64,000 nt of DNA from Arcanobacterium pinnipediorum (GTDB taxonomy: Bacteria; Actinomycetota; Actinomycetes; Actinomycetales; Actinomycetaceae), in NCBI RefSeq assembly GCF_023973165.1, contig NZ_CP099547.1, positions 1,612,001 to 1,676,000 of the forward strand, given 5' to 3'. A program made the translations under genes and the position numbers. Within the stretch, counting starts at the first letter, position 1, and every line of letters starts with the position of its first letter. The notes beneath the pieces are model-generated. The model did no database searches. It was not told the DNA's origin and saw nothing but the letters and a program-made list of their open reading frames with translations. Positions 51,776 to 62,507 of this stretch are shown piece by piece.

Positions 51776-52485
51776 TTAGTTTCGTCCTTTGTTGTAACTT
51801 GATCAGATGTTTGCGAATCTTGCGAGGTAGGTTCCCGGGCTTCGTCGTCGTTAAGGACCGGAGTGTTTTGCGGGTTCGCGCGCTCGGCGACTTGCCCGGC
51901 AACTACTATCGAATCCCATCCGGTAACAAAGAATGGTGTTTTTTCACGACGCAGGCGATTGACTTCGTCGGTTCGCTTATTCAACCGAGCAGTGGCATCG
52001 CCGTGGTGTTGATCTTTCGTGATATAAAGAGTTTGCCCGGGCATCACAAACCCGAGGCGTTCGCGGGCCTGGGCTTGGATGAAGATCGGATCACTCCACA
52101 ACGCCTTTTCTGCTTCGAGGGTTTCGACGCGTTCTTTAACTGCAGCTAGTTCCGACTTGGCCTGGCGTATTTCTTCTTGCTGCGCCAGATACTGAGTTAA
52201 CGGACTGGCAATAATCAACACTCCAACAAGAACAAACATCAAAATTGTAGCGAGGCGCAACGAAACACGGTGAGTCTTTTTTCGCCCTTCAAAGACGATA
52301 TGGTGTTCTTGAGAAAAGCGCGAACGCCAGGTTTGTTTTTCTGTGCGGCGCGGGCTCGACGTCGATTTGGTCTTTCGTCCTGGACGCGGCGGAGTCGATA
52401 GTGGTTTTGTTCGATGGTTGCGCGAACCACGCACCCCGGACGACTTCGGGGAAGCTGCTGAGCGTTTCTTTGGACGACGAACCAT
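51772..52485 (-). CDS. FtsB/DivIC family septum formation initiator
   Basis: A 237-residue cell-division protein. A long basic cytoplasmic N-terminus (about 85 residues, Arg/Lys/Ser/Pro-rich) precedes one membrane span (RLATILMFVLVGVLIIASPLT), then a coiled coil (YLAQQEEIRQAKSELAAVKERVETLEAEKALW) and the DivIC-type WSDPIFIQAQARERLGFVMPGQTLY motif. It acts with FtsL and FtsQ in the divisome. It lies between eno and DUF501 in the conserved actinobacterial cluster. Confidence 0.9.
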   Translation of the reverse strand: MVRRPKKRSAASPKSSGVRGSRNHRTKPLSTPPRPGRKTKSTSSPRRTEKQTWRSRFSQEHHIVFEGRKKTHRVSLRLATILMFVLVGVLIIASPLTQYLAQQEEIRQAKSELAAVKERVETLEAEKALWSDPIFIQAQARERLGFVMPGQTLYITKDQHHGDATARLNKRTDEVNRLRREKTPFFVTGWDSIVVAGQVAERANPQNTPVLNDDEAREPTSQDSQTSDQVTTKDETK

Positions 52486-52552
52486 GTCTATAAGTTTAAA
52501 GCCCTCTGCGGTAAAACGGGAGATGGCGACGGTGAGCCATATCCCACCCTGT

Positions 52553-52600
52553 TAAATTTCAGGGCGGCACCACGATACGTAGTGCCGCCCTGAGAAATTT
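52553..52600 (-). terminator. Terminator of eno
   Basis: AAATTTCAGGGCGGCAC pairs with GTGCCGCCCTGAGAAATTT (two-base bulge) downstream of the eno stop. The minus-strand exit is A/T-rich. Confidence 0.8.
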
Positions 52601-52621
52601 CTAGCTTATGCTAGTTGATTC

Positions 52622-53920
<1,299 letters not shown>

Positions 53921-54131
53921 TTATTTGGTCTTGCAGTCTCATGCTGGAATGTTTTCCAACACGTACTCTTCTATTGTCCTACGTTTTGCCTCATTTGGGT
54001 ATCCCGTTGAGCATACTGATAGAAATAACTCACCACAACGCCGAAACGGACACCTCTTTTTGGCTAAATCCCGGCTAAAAGTCCTAGGCGCCACCTAATT
54101 ACGCGGGTGGCTGATTTAGCATTGTTCACCG

Positions 54132-57100
54132 CTAAGCTAGCAACTGATTCATAATTTTTTGTACCGCCGCTATCATCTCATCGTTTTCTAAGGTGGTCTG
54201 GTTTGCCAATACGCTGCGTTCGTTACCGGATCTATCTAAGTCAGAAAGCGGAATTAAAAGTGTACGCACCGCTGCTTTGGCCACCGCTTTGGGATAGAGG
54301 CGGCGCAACCGAGCATGTTTAGAATCTGAGAGAATTACTGGGGAAATCCGCACGTTCTTTCCCATCACCGTAATTTCTTCAACACCGTAGGAGCGCGCTT
54401 GTTCTCGCAGGGCAGCTAAAGCAAATAATCGCTCAACTTCCACCGGAATCTTACCGTAACGATCATGCAGCTCCTGGCGGATATCCTCGCGTTGTTTCTC
54501 ATTGAGCGACGAAGCAATCTTAGTATAGATTTCCAACCGCAACCGTTCTGAGGTAACCCAGCGTTCTGGAACATAGGCTTCCACGGGTAACTCGATTCGC
54601 ATTTCAGCTTGTTGCTCTGCCTCGGTGCGTTTGTCTTGACCGGTTATCTGGCCAACTGCCTCAGCAACCATCCTGAGATATAAGTCGAATCCTACACCGG
54701 CGATATGCCCAGACTGTTCGCCTCCCAAAATATTGCCAGCCCCGCGAATTTCGAGATCCTTCATCGCCACCTGGATACCCGCACCCAGTTCTGAATGAGC
54801 AGCAATGGTTCGTAACCGTTCAATGGCTGTCTCAGTCATTGAGGTATCACGCGGGTAGAGGAAATAAGCGTATGCTCGTTCTCGACCACGCCCAACTCGC
54901 CCTCGTAGCTGATGTAGCTGGGACAGGCCAAGCTTATGTGCATCTTCAACGATTAACGTATTGGCATTGGAAATATCGAGCCCGGTTTCTACAATCGTCG
55001 TACACACCAACACATCTATCTCTTTGTCCCAAAACGCTTGAATCACATCTTCAAGCTGGGTCTCACTCATTTTCCCGTGCGCCACCCCCACGCGTGCCTG
55101 GGGCACCAGTTCAGCTAGTTCTGCAGCTGCCCGGTGAATTGTCTGAGTTCTGTTATGGATGTAGAACACTTGCCCATCACGCAACAACTCACGTTTTATC
55201 GCTGCCGTAATCTGGCGATTTTCGTGCGCTCCCACGTAGGTCAAAATCGGATGTCTTTCCTCTGGTGGGGTTGCTAACGTAGACATTTGCCGGATCCCGG
55301 TAACCGCCATCTCCAGCGTTCGTGGGATCGGGGTTGCAGACATCGACAGCACATCAACTGCCGGATATAGCTGCTTGAGCATTTCTTTGTGTTCAACGCC
55401 GAAGCGTTGTTCTTCGTCGATAATAACCAGTCCCAGATTCTTAAATCGTACGTCACCAGTGATTAAACGGTGTGTTCCGATAACGACGTCGATTTTGCCT
55501 TCGCGTACGCCACGGCGGACTTCTTCTGCTTCTTTAGCTGATTGGAAGCGCGATAAGCTAGCCACGGTAACCGGGAAACCCGAATAGCGTTCGGTGAATG
55601 TTTCAGCATGTTGTTCAACAAGCAAAGTTGTGGGGACGAGAATTGCCACCTGCATATTATCTTGGACGGCTTTAAACGCCGCGCGTACCGCGATCTCGGT
55701 CTTGCCATATCCTACATCCCCGGAAATAAGGCGATCCATCGGCTCAGGTGATTCCATGTCATGCTTGACTTCGTCGATCGTGGTGAGCTGATCTGGGGTT
55801 TCGACGTACATGAAGGCATCTTCAAGTTCACGCTGCCAGGGAGTATCTGGCCCAAAGGCATGGCCTTTGGTTGCGCGACGTTTGGCGTAGAGCCGCACCA
55901 GTTCTTTGGCGATGTTTTTAACCGCCGCCCGGGCTTTTGCTTTGGTTTTATCCCAGTCAGCTCCACCCATCTTGTTTAACGACGGCGAATCGCCACCGGA
56001 ATATTTTGTCACGTAATCAAGCTGATCGGTTGGAACCCAAAGCTGATCGCGAACCCCGCCACGCTTGGAGGCGGCATATTCTAAGACCACATATTCGCGC
56101 TGGCTCCCCGACGATCCGCCCAGTGATCGTTTAGCGAGCTTAACGAACTGTGCAACACCGTGGCGCTGATGGACAACATAATCGCCCGGCTTGAGCTGGA
56201 GTGGATCGACGGCATTCTTTCGCCGCTTCGGCATTGTTTGTTGGGTAACAAACCCGGATTTTTTCCGGTGGAGGAGATCTGTTGATCCATAGACCGCGAT
56301 TTTGCGCTCCTGATCAACAAAGCCTGAAAGCATAGGTACAGCGACAACATAGACAACGCCAGGCAAGAGCTCTTGGGGAAGATCCTCGACGTAGGAGGCA
56401 GGCACATCACCATCTTGGAGTTGTTCTGCCAATCTCCGCCCTAAGCCCGGGCCTTGGGTAGCAAGCACAATCTGCCAGCCTTGCCGAGCTAACCCACCGA
56501 CATGTTCGATCGTTGCCTCAACGTTTCCACCAAAACTCTGTGGTTCGCGCAACCCAAAATCAACTGCCTCTGGATGCGGCAACCCACCTATCGTCCACCA
56601 GGCTTGGCCGGCTTCGATAACCGAAGCCCGCACGGTGGACAACGGGATAAATGACGCCATATCGACGTTGACTGGGATCTGCCCACCAGCAGTAGCCGCA
56701 TCCCAGGCAGCTGCAAGGAATTCCTCAGTAGTTTCCACTAACGAATCCGCCCGCGCAACTACACGTTCTGGTTCAACAACAACAAATCGTGAGTTTTGTG
56801 GCATGAGCTGACTAACTGGGGTCATGCTTGGAACCAAAATCGGCAGCAACGATTCCATTCCTTCAACCGCTATACCGTTGGCGATTTTTTCAAGCATGTC
56901 CAGTGCGCCAGGAAGCTCGGTCATTGCTGCGCTGGCTCGGGAGCGCACATCTTCAGTTAAGAGCAGTTCGCGGCACGGCGGTGCATACACCTGAGCGCGT
57001 TTAGCTAAGGAACGCTGATCGGCAACTGCGAAGGAACGAATGTCATCTACTTCATCACCGAAGAGTTCCACACGTAGCGGATGGGGTTCGGTTGGCGGAA

Positions 57101-57647
57101 AAATATCGATGATACCGCCGCGGATAGCGAATTCGCCGCGGTTTTCAATCATATCGACGCGTGAATAGGCGGCATTGACGAGCTGTTCTTGGAGTTGGAT
57201 CATATCGATGGTATCGCCCAATGCGATCCGCACTGGTTCCAGATCGCCTAAGCCGTGTGCTACTGGTTGGACAAGTGCACGTACCGGCACAATAACTGCC
57301 AACAGCGGCGCGAACTCTTCTGGATGTGCCAAGCGCCGGAACGTCGCCAACCGCCGTCCTACTGTATCTGAACGTGGTGAAAGGCGTTCGTGAGGCAGAG
57401 TTTCCCATGCAGGCAAAGTTGCTACCGATTCGTGGGGCAGAAAAGTCTCTAAGATAGTAGCTAATTCATCAGCTTCGCGCCCAGTTGCTGTGATAAGCAC
57501 GTGGGTTTGGCGTACATCGCGATCGATGAGCGCCGATAGCAGTGGGCCATAGCCACCGCGCGGAATTGTGATGTCACAGAATTGCCCAGTGAGTTCTTGG
57601 CTTTGCTCAGCTGATGAGATCAGATGCTGTAAAACTGAAAGATCCAT
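54132..57647 (-). CDS. mfd: Transcription-repair coupling factor
   Basis: A 1171-residue Mfd, full length. Order: UvrB-like N-terminal modules (from about 10; GREADELATILETFLP and NRGEFAIRGGIIDIFPP), the RNA polymerase interaction domain (PGDYVVHQRHGVAQF near 500), then the RecG-like SF2 translocase with SGDVGYGKTEIAVRAAFKA (Walker A), VIIDEEQRFGVEHKE (DEEQ box) and motifs IV-VI (TTIVETGLDISNANTLIVEDA, QLRGRVGRGRERAYAY), and the C-terminal TRCF domain. It displaces stalled RNA polymerase and recruits UvrA. It precedes pth on the same strand by a gap that holds a 19-bp duplication. Confidence 0.97.
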   Translation of the reverse strand: MDLSVLQHLISSAEQSQELTGQFCDITIPRGGYGPLLSALIDRDVRQTHVLITATGREADELATILETFLPHESVATLPAWETLPHERLSPRSDTVGRRLATFRRLAHPEEFAPLLAVIVPVRALVQPVAHGLGDLEPVRIALGDTIDMIQLQEQLVNAAYSRVDMIENRGEFAIRGGIIDIFPPTEPHPLRVELFGDEVDDIRSFAVADQRSLAKRAQVYAPPCRELLLTEDVRSRASAAMTELPGALDMLEKIANGIAVEGMESLLPILVPSMTPVSQLMPQNSRFVVVEPERVVARADSLVETTEEFLAAAWDAATAGGQIPVNVDMASFIPLSTVRASVIEAGQAWWTIGGLPHPEAVDFGLREPQSFGGNVEATIEHVGGLARQGWQIVLATQGPGLGRRLAEQLQDGDVPASYVEDLPQELLPGVVYVVAVPMLSGFVDQERKIAVYGSTDLLHRKKSGFVTQQTMPKRRKNAVDPLQLKPGDYVVHQRHGVAQFVKLAKRSLGGSSGSQREYVVLEYAASKRGGVRDQLWVPTDQLDYVTKYSGGDSPSLNKMGGADWDKTKAKARAAVKNIAKELVRLYAKRRATKGHAFGPDTPWQRELEDAFMYVETPDQLTTIDEVKHDMESPEPMDRLISGDVGYGKTEIAVRAAFKAVQDNMQVAILVPTTLLVEQHAETFTERYSGFPVTVASLSRFQSAKEAEEVRRGVREGKIDVVIGTHRLITGDVRFKNLGLVIIDEEQRFGVEHKEMLKQLYPAVDVLSMSATPIPRTLEMAVTGIRQMSTLATPPEERHPILTYVGAHENRQITAAIKRELLRDGQVFYIHNRTQTIHRAAAELAELVPQARVGVAHGKMSETQLEDVIQAFWDKEIDVLVCTTIVETGLDISNANTLIVEDAHKLGLSQLHQLRGRVGRGRERAYAYFLYPRDTSMTETAIERLRTIAAHSELGAGIQVAMKDLEIRGAGNILGGEQSGHIAGVGFDLYLRMVAEAVGQITGQDKRTEAEQQAEMRIELPVEAYVPERWVTSERLRLEIYTKIASSLNEKQREDIRQELHDRYGKIPVEVERLFALAALREQARSYGVEEITVMGKNVRISPVILSDSKHARLRRLYPKAVAKAAVRTLLIPLSDLDRSGNERSVLANQTTLENDEMIAAVQKIMNQLLA

Positions 57648-57659
57648 ACCGGCCTTCTT

Positions 57660-57697
57660 CTTCGGGAACTGTACTCAACTTCGGGAACTATACTCTG
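57660..57697. repeat. 19-bp imperfect tandem duplication
   Basis: CTTCGGGAACTGTACTCAA is followed directly by a copy with three changes (57679-57697). Located between pth and mfd, non-coding. Confidence 0.85.
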
Positions 57698-57728
57698 CTT
57701 GAACTGCTGGGAGATAAAGAAAGCCGCT

Positions 57729-58313
57729 CTATGCGGTGTGCAACCGCATAGTTGCACGATCTAGGCCAAGTTCGATAACGTCTATCACTGCATCCGCCGC
57801 TAATTCCAGCATCACACCAAGTTCTTTACGTTCACCTGCTGAAAATTCGGACAGCACGAAATCTGCTGGATCTTGGCGGCCTGGTGGACGACCAATACCA
57901 CAGCGCAAGCGAATGTAGTTCTTCGATCCACTCGACTGCGAAATCGACTTCAAGCCGTTATGCCCGCCTTCGCCACCACCGCGTTTAAGTTTGAGCGTCC
58001 CAAAAGGTAAATCTAGCTCATCGTGAATAACAATGAGGTTTTCTACAGTGCCACTATAGTAGGCCATCAGAGAGGTTACGGGACCTCCTGAAGTATTCAT
58101 ATACCCGGTAGAAATACCAAGGACCACCTGTTCTCCAGGCTGACCTGGCCCTACGCCAAGGCGCACAGTACCTGATTGAGTCTGAGTGTGTTTATGAAGA
58201 GCCAAACGTGTATTGAACCGTTGGGCCAAAACATCGATAACCATCTGCCCGATATTGTGCCGAGTTCTGGCATATTTTGGACCAGGATTTCCTAAACCAA
58301 CAACGGTGTACAC
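57729..58313 (-). CDS. pth: Peptidyl-tRNA hydrolase
   Basis: About 194 residues. Releases peptides from prematurely dropped peptidyl-tRNA. Motifs are VVGLGNPGPKYARTRHNIG with the catalytic His of RHNIG, YMNTSGGPV, IHDELDLPFGTLKLKRGGGEGGHNGLKS and RLRCGIGRP. The GTG at 58313 is 8 bases after AAGGAG. A TTG two codons earlier (58319) is too close to it but remains possible. It sits between L25 and mfd, a conserved order. Confidence 0.95.
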   Translation of the reverse strand: MYTVVGLGNPGPKYARTRHNIGQMVIDVLAQRFNTRLALHKHTQTQSGTVRLGVGPGQPGEQVVLGISTGYMNTSGGPVTSLMAYYSGTVENLIVIHDELDLPFGTLKLKRGGGEGGHNGLKSISQSSGSKNYIRLRCGIGRPPGRQDPADFVLSEFSAGERKELGVMLELAADAVIDVIELGLDRATMRLHTA

Positions 58314-58442
58314 AGTCAATACTCCTTAGCGCTAGTAGCACAACACAGTGTGCTACTTACAGTTTTACATCTGCCCTCCCACATACTTTGATGTACCTGA
58401 GATATCGCCACAAGAACAATCACATGGTGGGCAAAGAGGAAA

Positions 58443-58468
58443 GGCCCAGCCCTTTGCAGGGCTGAGCC
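58443..58468 (-). terminator. Terminator of the L25 gene
   Basis: GGCTCAGCCCTGCAAAGGGCTGGGCC (minus strand) folds into a tight GC hairpin followed by TTTCCTCTTT. It lies just past the L25 stop. Confidence 0.82.
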
Positions 58469-58486
58469 TCACCCGAGAATGCTAAA

Positions 58487-59086
58487 TCACTCGCCGTCTT
58501 CTTCAGCTGCTGGAGCTTCTTCTTCAACAGCTGCGTCTTCTGGGACTTCAGCTGATGGGACAGAAATAACCACAACAACGGTCTCTGGGTCGAGTTCAAT
58601 CTCAACATCAGAAGGAATGTTAAGATCAGCCACCGTGACGTGAGCACCTTCTTCTAGGCCTTCAACGTTAACAACGATGGACTCTGGAATGTTGGTAGCA
58701 GAAGCTTTAGCAAGAATCTGAAGAATCTCAGCGTTTGCCATAGCAGCACCTGCAGGTTCGCCTTCCAAGACGATTGGAACTTCAACATCAACCTTCTCGC
58801 CCTTGCTCACGCGCAAGAAATCAACATGCTCGATCAAACGAGACAACGGATTGCGCTGAACGTCTTTAACGATAGCAAGATGCTTCTCACCAGCAACATC
58901 AATGCTAAGCAATGCGTTAGCATTGCCACGCACTGCCAAATAGGTTGCGTGGTAATCAAGTTCAAGATGTAGTGGATCTTCACCGTGTCCGTAAAGGACA
59001 CCTGGAAGCTTGTCATCACGACGCAAGCGACGCGATGCGCCCTTGCCGAATTCCTTACGAATTTCAGCTGCTAATAGATCAGCCAT
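58487..59086 (-). CDS. rplY: 50S ribosomal protein L25/general stress protein Ctc
   Basis: A 199-residue L25 of the long CTC/TL5 type that binds 5S rRNA. The N-terminal domain (MADLLAAEIRKEFGKGASRRLRRDDKLPGVLYG in pieces) is followed by the beta-barrel C-terminal domain (HVDFLRVSKGEKVDVEVPI...) and an acidic tail of Glu and Ala residues. The ATG at 59086 has GAGGAG at 7-base spacing; the open frame to 59101 is not needed. It precedes pth as in many actinobacteria. Confidence 0.95.
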   Translation of the reverse strand: MADLLAAEIRKEFGKGASRRLRRDDKLPGVLYGHGEDPLHLELDYHATYLAVRGNANALLSIDVAGEKHLAIVKDVQRNPLSRLIEHVDFLRVSKGEKVDVEVPIVLEGEPAGAAMANAEILQILAKASATNIPESIVVNVEGLEEGAHVTVADLNIPSDVEIELDPETVVVVISVPSAEVPEDAAVEEEAPAAEEDGE

Positions 59087-59200
59087 AATATAACTCCTCA
59101 TGTTGTGTTACGGATAGCCTCGATATCGGAAGACTACCCTCCCCAATGAGGAGCGCAGACACCGCGTCGATAACGGAACTTCCACCAAAAGCCATGAATG

Positions 59201-59239
59201 ACTGATGGGGTTCCCTCGCCGAGGCAACCCCATCAGTCT
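59201..59239 (-). terminator. Probable terminator of prs
   Basis: CTGATGGGGTT.CCTCG pairs with CGAGG.AACCCCATCAG around a minimal loop, with one internal mismatch. It lies 75-113 bp past the prs stop. The T run is weak. Confidence 0.6.
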
Positions 59240-59313
59240 ACTATTGACGTAACCCATAAGAAAAGTTTATGTGTCAACGTCACATTAGTTGTCTTCTCCG
59301 GCTACTATGCAAC

Positions 59314-60294
59314 TTAAAAAGCGCCGTCAAACATTGAGGTGACTGAACCGTCGTCGAAAACTTCGCGGATGGCGCGAGCTAAAACCGGAGCGATTGACAA
59401 CACAGTTAAGCCCTCGAAACGCTTCTCTGGAGAAATTGGCAACGTATCGGTGACGATGATTTCGCACGCACCCGATTCCATCAGGCGTTCTCGTGCCGGG
59501 CCAGACATCGGAGCGTGGGTGGCGGCAACGATAACGTCTTTTGCGCCAGCTTCCAACACAACACGAGCTGCGCCCGCGATAGTTCCGGCAGTGTCAATAA
59601 GATCGTCAACAATAATTGCGGTACGTCCGGCAACATCACCAACAACACGGTTAGCAGTTGCCTGGTTTGGTCGGGAAATATCGCGAGTCTTGTGCACGAA
59701 CGCCAACGGCACGCCACCGAGCCGGTTACCCCACTGTTCAGCGACTTTGATACGCCCAGCATCAGGTGACACAATCACTGATTCTGACGGATTTACTCGA
59801 GTGCGAACATAATCTACCAGCGTCGGCATAGCCCATAGGTGATCTACTGGACCGTCGAAGAAACCCTGGGTTTGGGCAGCGTGAAGATCAACGGACATAA
59901 TCCGCTCCGCTCCAGCTGCCTTGAACAGATCAGCCATCAAACGCGCCGAGATTGGCTCGCGTCCTTTATGTTTTTTATCTTGACGTGCATAAGGGAAGGA
60001 CGGCAAAACAACAGAAATGCGCTTTGCAGAAGCACGCTTGGCCGCATCGACCATAATGAGTGCTTCCATAACCCACTTGTTAACTGGGACATCGATGGAC
60101 TGAATAATAAACACATCCGAACCGCGAACTGATTCGTCAAATCGGACGTAGATTTCTGAGTTTGCGAATTCATAGGAAGTAGTGGGTGAAAGCTCGATAC
60201 CGAGTTCTTTGGCTACTTCTTGTGCTAATTCTGGATGTGCGCGCCCGCTGGCGACAACGAGGTGCTTTTCACCGCTTGTATGGATGCCTGTCAT
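59314..60294 (-). CDS. prs: Ribose-phosphate pyrophosphokinase
   Basis: About 326 residues. Makes PRPP from ribose 5-phosphate and ATP for nucleotide, His and Trp synthesis. Conserved parts are FANSEIYVRFDESVRGSDVFIIQS (flexible catalytic region), FPYARQDKKHKGREPISARLMADL, SVDLHAAQTQGFFDGPVDHL, VVSPDAGRIKVAEQW and IIVDDLIDTAGTI (PRPP-binding loop). The open frame starts at a TTG at 60318; the ATG at 60294 is closer to the family N-terminus. It follows glmU by about 60 bp, a common order. Confidence 0.95.
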   Translation of the reverse strand: MTGIHTSGEKHLVVASGRAHPELAQEVAKELGIELSPTTSYEFANSEIYVRFDESVRGSDVFIIQSIDVPVNKWVMEALIMVDAAKRASAKRISVVLPSFPYARQDKKHKGREPISARLMADLFKAAGAERIMSVDLHAAQTQGFFDGPVDHLWAMPTLVDYVRTRVNPSESVIVSPDAGRIKVAEQWGNRLGGVPLAFVHKTRDISRPNQATANRVVGDVAGRTAIIVDDLIDTAGTIAGAARVVLEAGAKDVIVAATHAPMSGPARERLMESGACEIIVTDTLPISPEKRFEGLTVLSIAPVLARAIREVFDDGSVTSMFDGAF

Positions 60295-60355
60295 GCCCGA
60301 CCATTCTTTATCTAGCAATTAAATGTAATGGCCGGCTGGCCATTACTCCAGCCCG

Positions 60356-61423
60356 TTAGTTGTTCATACCCATCACCGTAAATGGTGAAATCTGCTCATT
60401 ATCTGCAATTGCAACCGAATCGGCAACAACATGTGGAACATGAGCATGTTTTCCAACGTTAACATCGGTAAGTTCGGTGAACGGACCGATGACGGAAAAC
60501 TCAGACACCTTCGTCGTTCCACGAAGTATGGTGCCTGGCTGAATGGTGACGTCCGGCGCCAAAGTAACATCCACGTCAATCTGAGTGGTTGCCGGATCGA
60601 TAATTGAAACACCGCTACGCATCCACTTTTCTAGGATGCGGCGGTTCTTTTCTGAGCGCAAATGAGCTAACTGCACAAGGTCATTAACGCCTTCTGCTTG
60701 CACAGAGTCAGCAAGAACATACGACGCTACCCCGTGTCCAGTTTCGACGGCTTTAGCGATCACGTCAGTAAGATACATTTCCCCTTGGGCGTTGTCCGTA
60801 CCCAAACCACCGAGGGCTTGACGCAAGAAGTCGGCATCAAAGACGTAGGTGGAGGTGCCAACTTCTTTGATGGTGCGCTGTAGGTCGGTTGCATCTTTTT
60901 CTTCGACGATACCCACAACTTGACCAGTTGCTTGCGGGGTGTAGGCCACTTCCTCCGAGCCGGGAGCTGCATCACGCAATATCCGGCCATAGCCGTGCGA
61001 GTCAGCCAAAATCGTTGACAAAACGGTAACTGCAGCACCGGAGGTGATATGCACCCGGGCTAGTTCAGCTAGAGTTTCTGGGGCGAACATGGGCGAATCC
61101 CCAGCAACAATGAGGACTGGACCGTGCAGATCATCTGGCAATGCCTGCATTCCACACCACGCGGCACGGCCGGTGCCTTTGATATCGTCTTGATCAGCAA
61201 TTTTTGCGTGCGGCGCGATCTGCGTTACATGTTGGACCACTTGGTCACGTTCATGACGAACGACGACGACGGTGTGATCGTTTCCTGCTTTATCAACTGC
61301 ATCTAGGGCATGGCCGATAAGGGAACGCCCGCACATGCGCAGCAATACTTTTGGGGTCTGTGATTTAATTCGGGTTCCTTTACCTGCAGCAAGAATGATT
61401 GCTGCAGCGAGTTGATAACTCAC
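60356..61423 (-). CDS. glmU: GlmU-type UDP-GlcNAc pyrophosphorylase with truncated acetyltransferase domain
   Basis: About 355 residues. The N-terminal pyrophosphorylase domain is complete: AAIILAAGKGTRIKSQTPKVLL, GTGRAAWCGMQAL, VAGDSPMF, GYGRILRD, IVEEKDA and YLTDVIAKA. The left-handed beta-helix begins (VTLAPDVTIQPGTILRGTT) but the protein ends at DNEQISPFTVMGMNN. That is where other GlmU proteins read VGPFxxLRPGT and continue with the acetyltransferase active site, so about 100 residues are missing. The start is GTG at 61423, 5 bases after GAGGAGG; an ATG at 61450 is less likely. Uridylyltransfer should be intact, but the acetyl-transfer to GlcN-1-P must come from elsewhere. Confidence 0.9.
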   Translation of the reverse strand: MSYQLAAAIILAAGKGTRIKSQTPKVLLRMCGRSLIGHALDAVDKAGNDHTVVVVRHERDQVVQHVTQIAPHAKIADQDDIKGTGRAAWCGMQALPDDLHGPVLIVAGDSPMFAPETLAELARVHITSGAAVTVLSTILADSHGYGRILRDAAPGSEEVAYTPQATGQVVGIVEEKDATDLQRTIKEVGTSTYVFDADFLRQALGGLGTDNAQGEMYLTDVIAKAVETGHGVASYVLADSVQAEGVNDLVQLAHLRSEKNRRILEKWMRSGVSIIDPATTQIDVDVTLAPDVTIQPGTILRGTTKVSEFSVIGPFTELTDVNVGKHAHVPHVVADSVAIADNEQISPFTVMGMNN

Positions 61424-61481
61424 AGGTGCCTCCTCGGCTAACCGAACCATATTCAACAACGCTGCACCGACGTTGTTTTCG

Positions 61482-61552
61482 CTCCGCCACTAGGACTCGA
61501 ACCTAGACAAGCGGTTCCAAAGACCGCTGTGCTGCCATTACACCATGGCGGA
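61482..61552 (-). tRNA. tRNA-Gln(UUG)
   Basis: A 71-nt cloverleaf on the minus strand. Acceptor TCCGCCA:TGGCGGA, D loop TGGTGTAATGGCA, anticodon stem GCGGT:ACCGC with loop CTTTGGA (anticodon TTG), T arm CTAGG-TTCGAGT-CCTAG, discriminator G. CCA is not encoded. It lies upstream of glmU. Confidence 0.95.
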
Positions 61553-61729
61553 TTACTTGATATATTGTGCCAGTTTGTGCCGATAGTTTCCACTCACGCG
61601 ACCATATCGAGACTTATGGCGTTCCCCACCCCACGTATTGCGCACTCATCTGGCAGACAGTTCCTTTTTCATGTTATAGGAATCTACCAGGTCGCTATTC
61701 TGGTTTCGATACCGTAAGTATGGGAGAAT

Positions 61730-62398
61730 ATGGGCATGACTCCAAGCGCAAAATCCGATTCTTCCGCTACGAACCCGAGCCCCAAACGGCAACGAATGAC
61801 GCGTGTTGAGCGCCGTGACCAGCTTATAGGGATCGGGCGGCGCCTGTTCGCGGCCCGAGGCTATGATGCAGTTTCTATTGAGGAAATCGCTCACGCCGCC
61901 AACGTTTCTAAACCGGTAGTCTACGAGCATTTTGGCGGCAAAGAAGGTCTGTACCAGGTGATCGTTGACCGCGAAACAACCGCAGTTAATACGATTTTGC
62001 ATGCTGCGCTCGGCACCGGGAAAAGTCCGCGCGAATCTCTTGAGGCAGTTGTGTTAGGTTTGCTGGATTACATCGAAGAAAACCCAGATGGGTTCGGCTT
62101 GATGGTTCATCAAAGTCCCGACGTCGTAGCCGGTGGCCGCTTCTCAACGATTATTTCCGATATGGGAGACCATTTGGATCAGCTTTTAGGGGCGTACGTC
62201 GAAAAACTACAGTTCCCTCCCGATGCTATGTCGCTGTATGCTCAGATGCTTTCTGGGTTGATGGGGATTGTTGGCCAATCATGGGCTGTGAATCGACAGT
62301 TAGAAAAACGTGTGATGGCTGCTCATTTGGTGAATTTGATGTGGAACGGCTTGCATCATTTGGAGGCGCAACCCACTTTGGTTACTCCGGAAAACTAA
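61730..62398 (+). CDS. TetR family transcriptional regulator
   Basis: A 222-residue TetR-type repressor. After a polar N-terminal arm, the DNA-binding domain spans about 25-75 (RRDQLIGIGRRLFAARGYDAVSIEEIAHAANVSKPVVYEHFGGKEGLY in sequence blocks). The C-terminal ligand domain is less conserved. The ATG at 61736 is better spaced from GGGAGA than that at 61730. It lies 110 bp before an ABC exporter ATPase gene on the same strand and may regulate it. Confidence 0.92.
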   Translation: MGMTPSAKSDSSATNPSPKRQRMTRVERRDQLIGIGRRLFAARGYDAVSIEEIAHAANVSKPVVYEHFGGKEGLYQVIVDRETTAVNTILHAALGTGKSPRESLEAVVLGLLDYIEENPDGFGLMVHQSPDVVAGGRFSTIISDMGDHLDQLLGAYVEKLQFPPDAMSLYAQMLSGLMGIVGQSWAVNRQLEKRVMAAHLVNLMWNGLHHLEAQPTLVTPEN

Positions 62399-62507
62399 CT
62401 ACGATGATCGCCCGCCTCGAACATTAGGCTCGCACCACCCTAGCTTTCCCCAGCCGCTTTCCGGCGTAGAAAATATACTTATTCATATAAACACGAAAGG
62501 AGCACTG

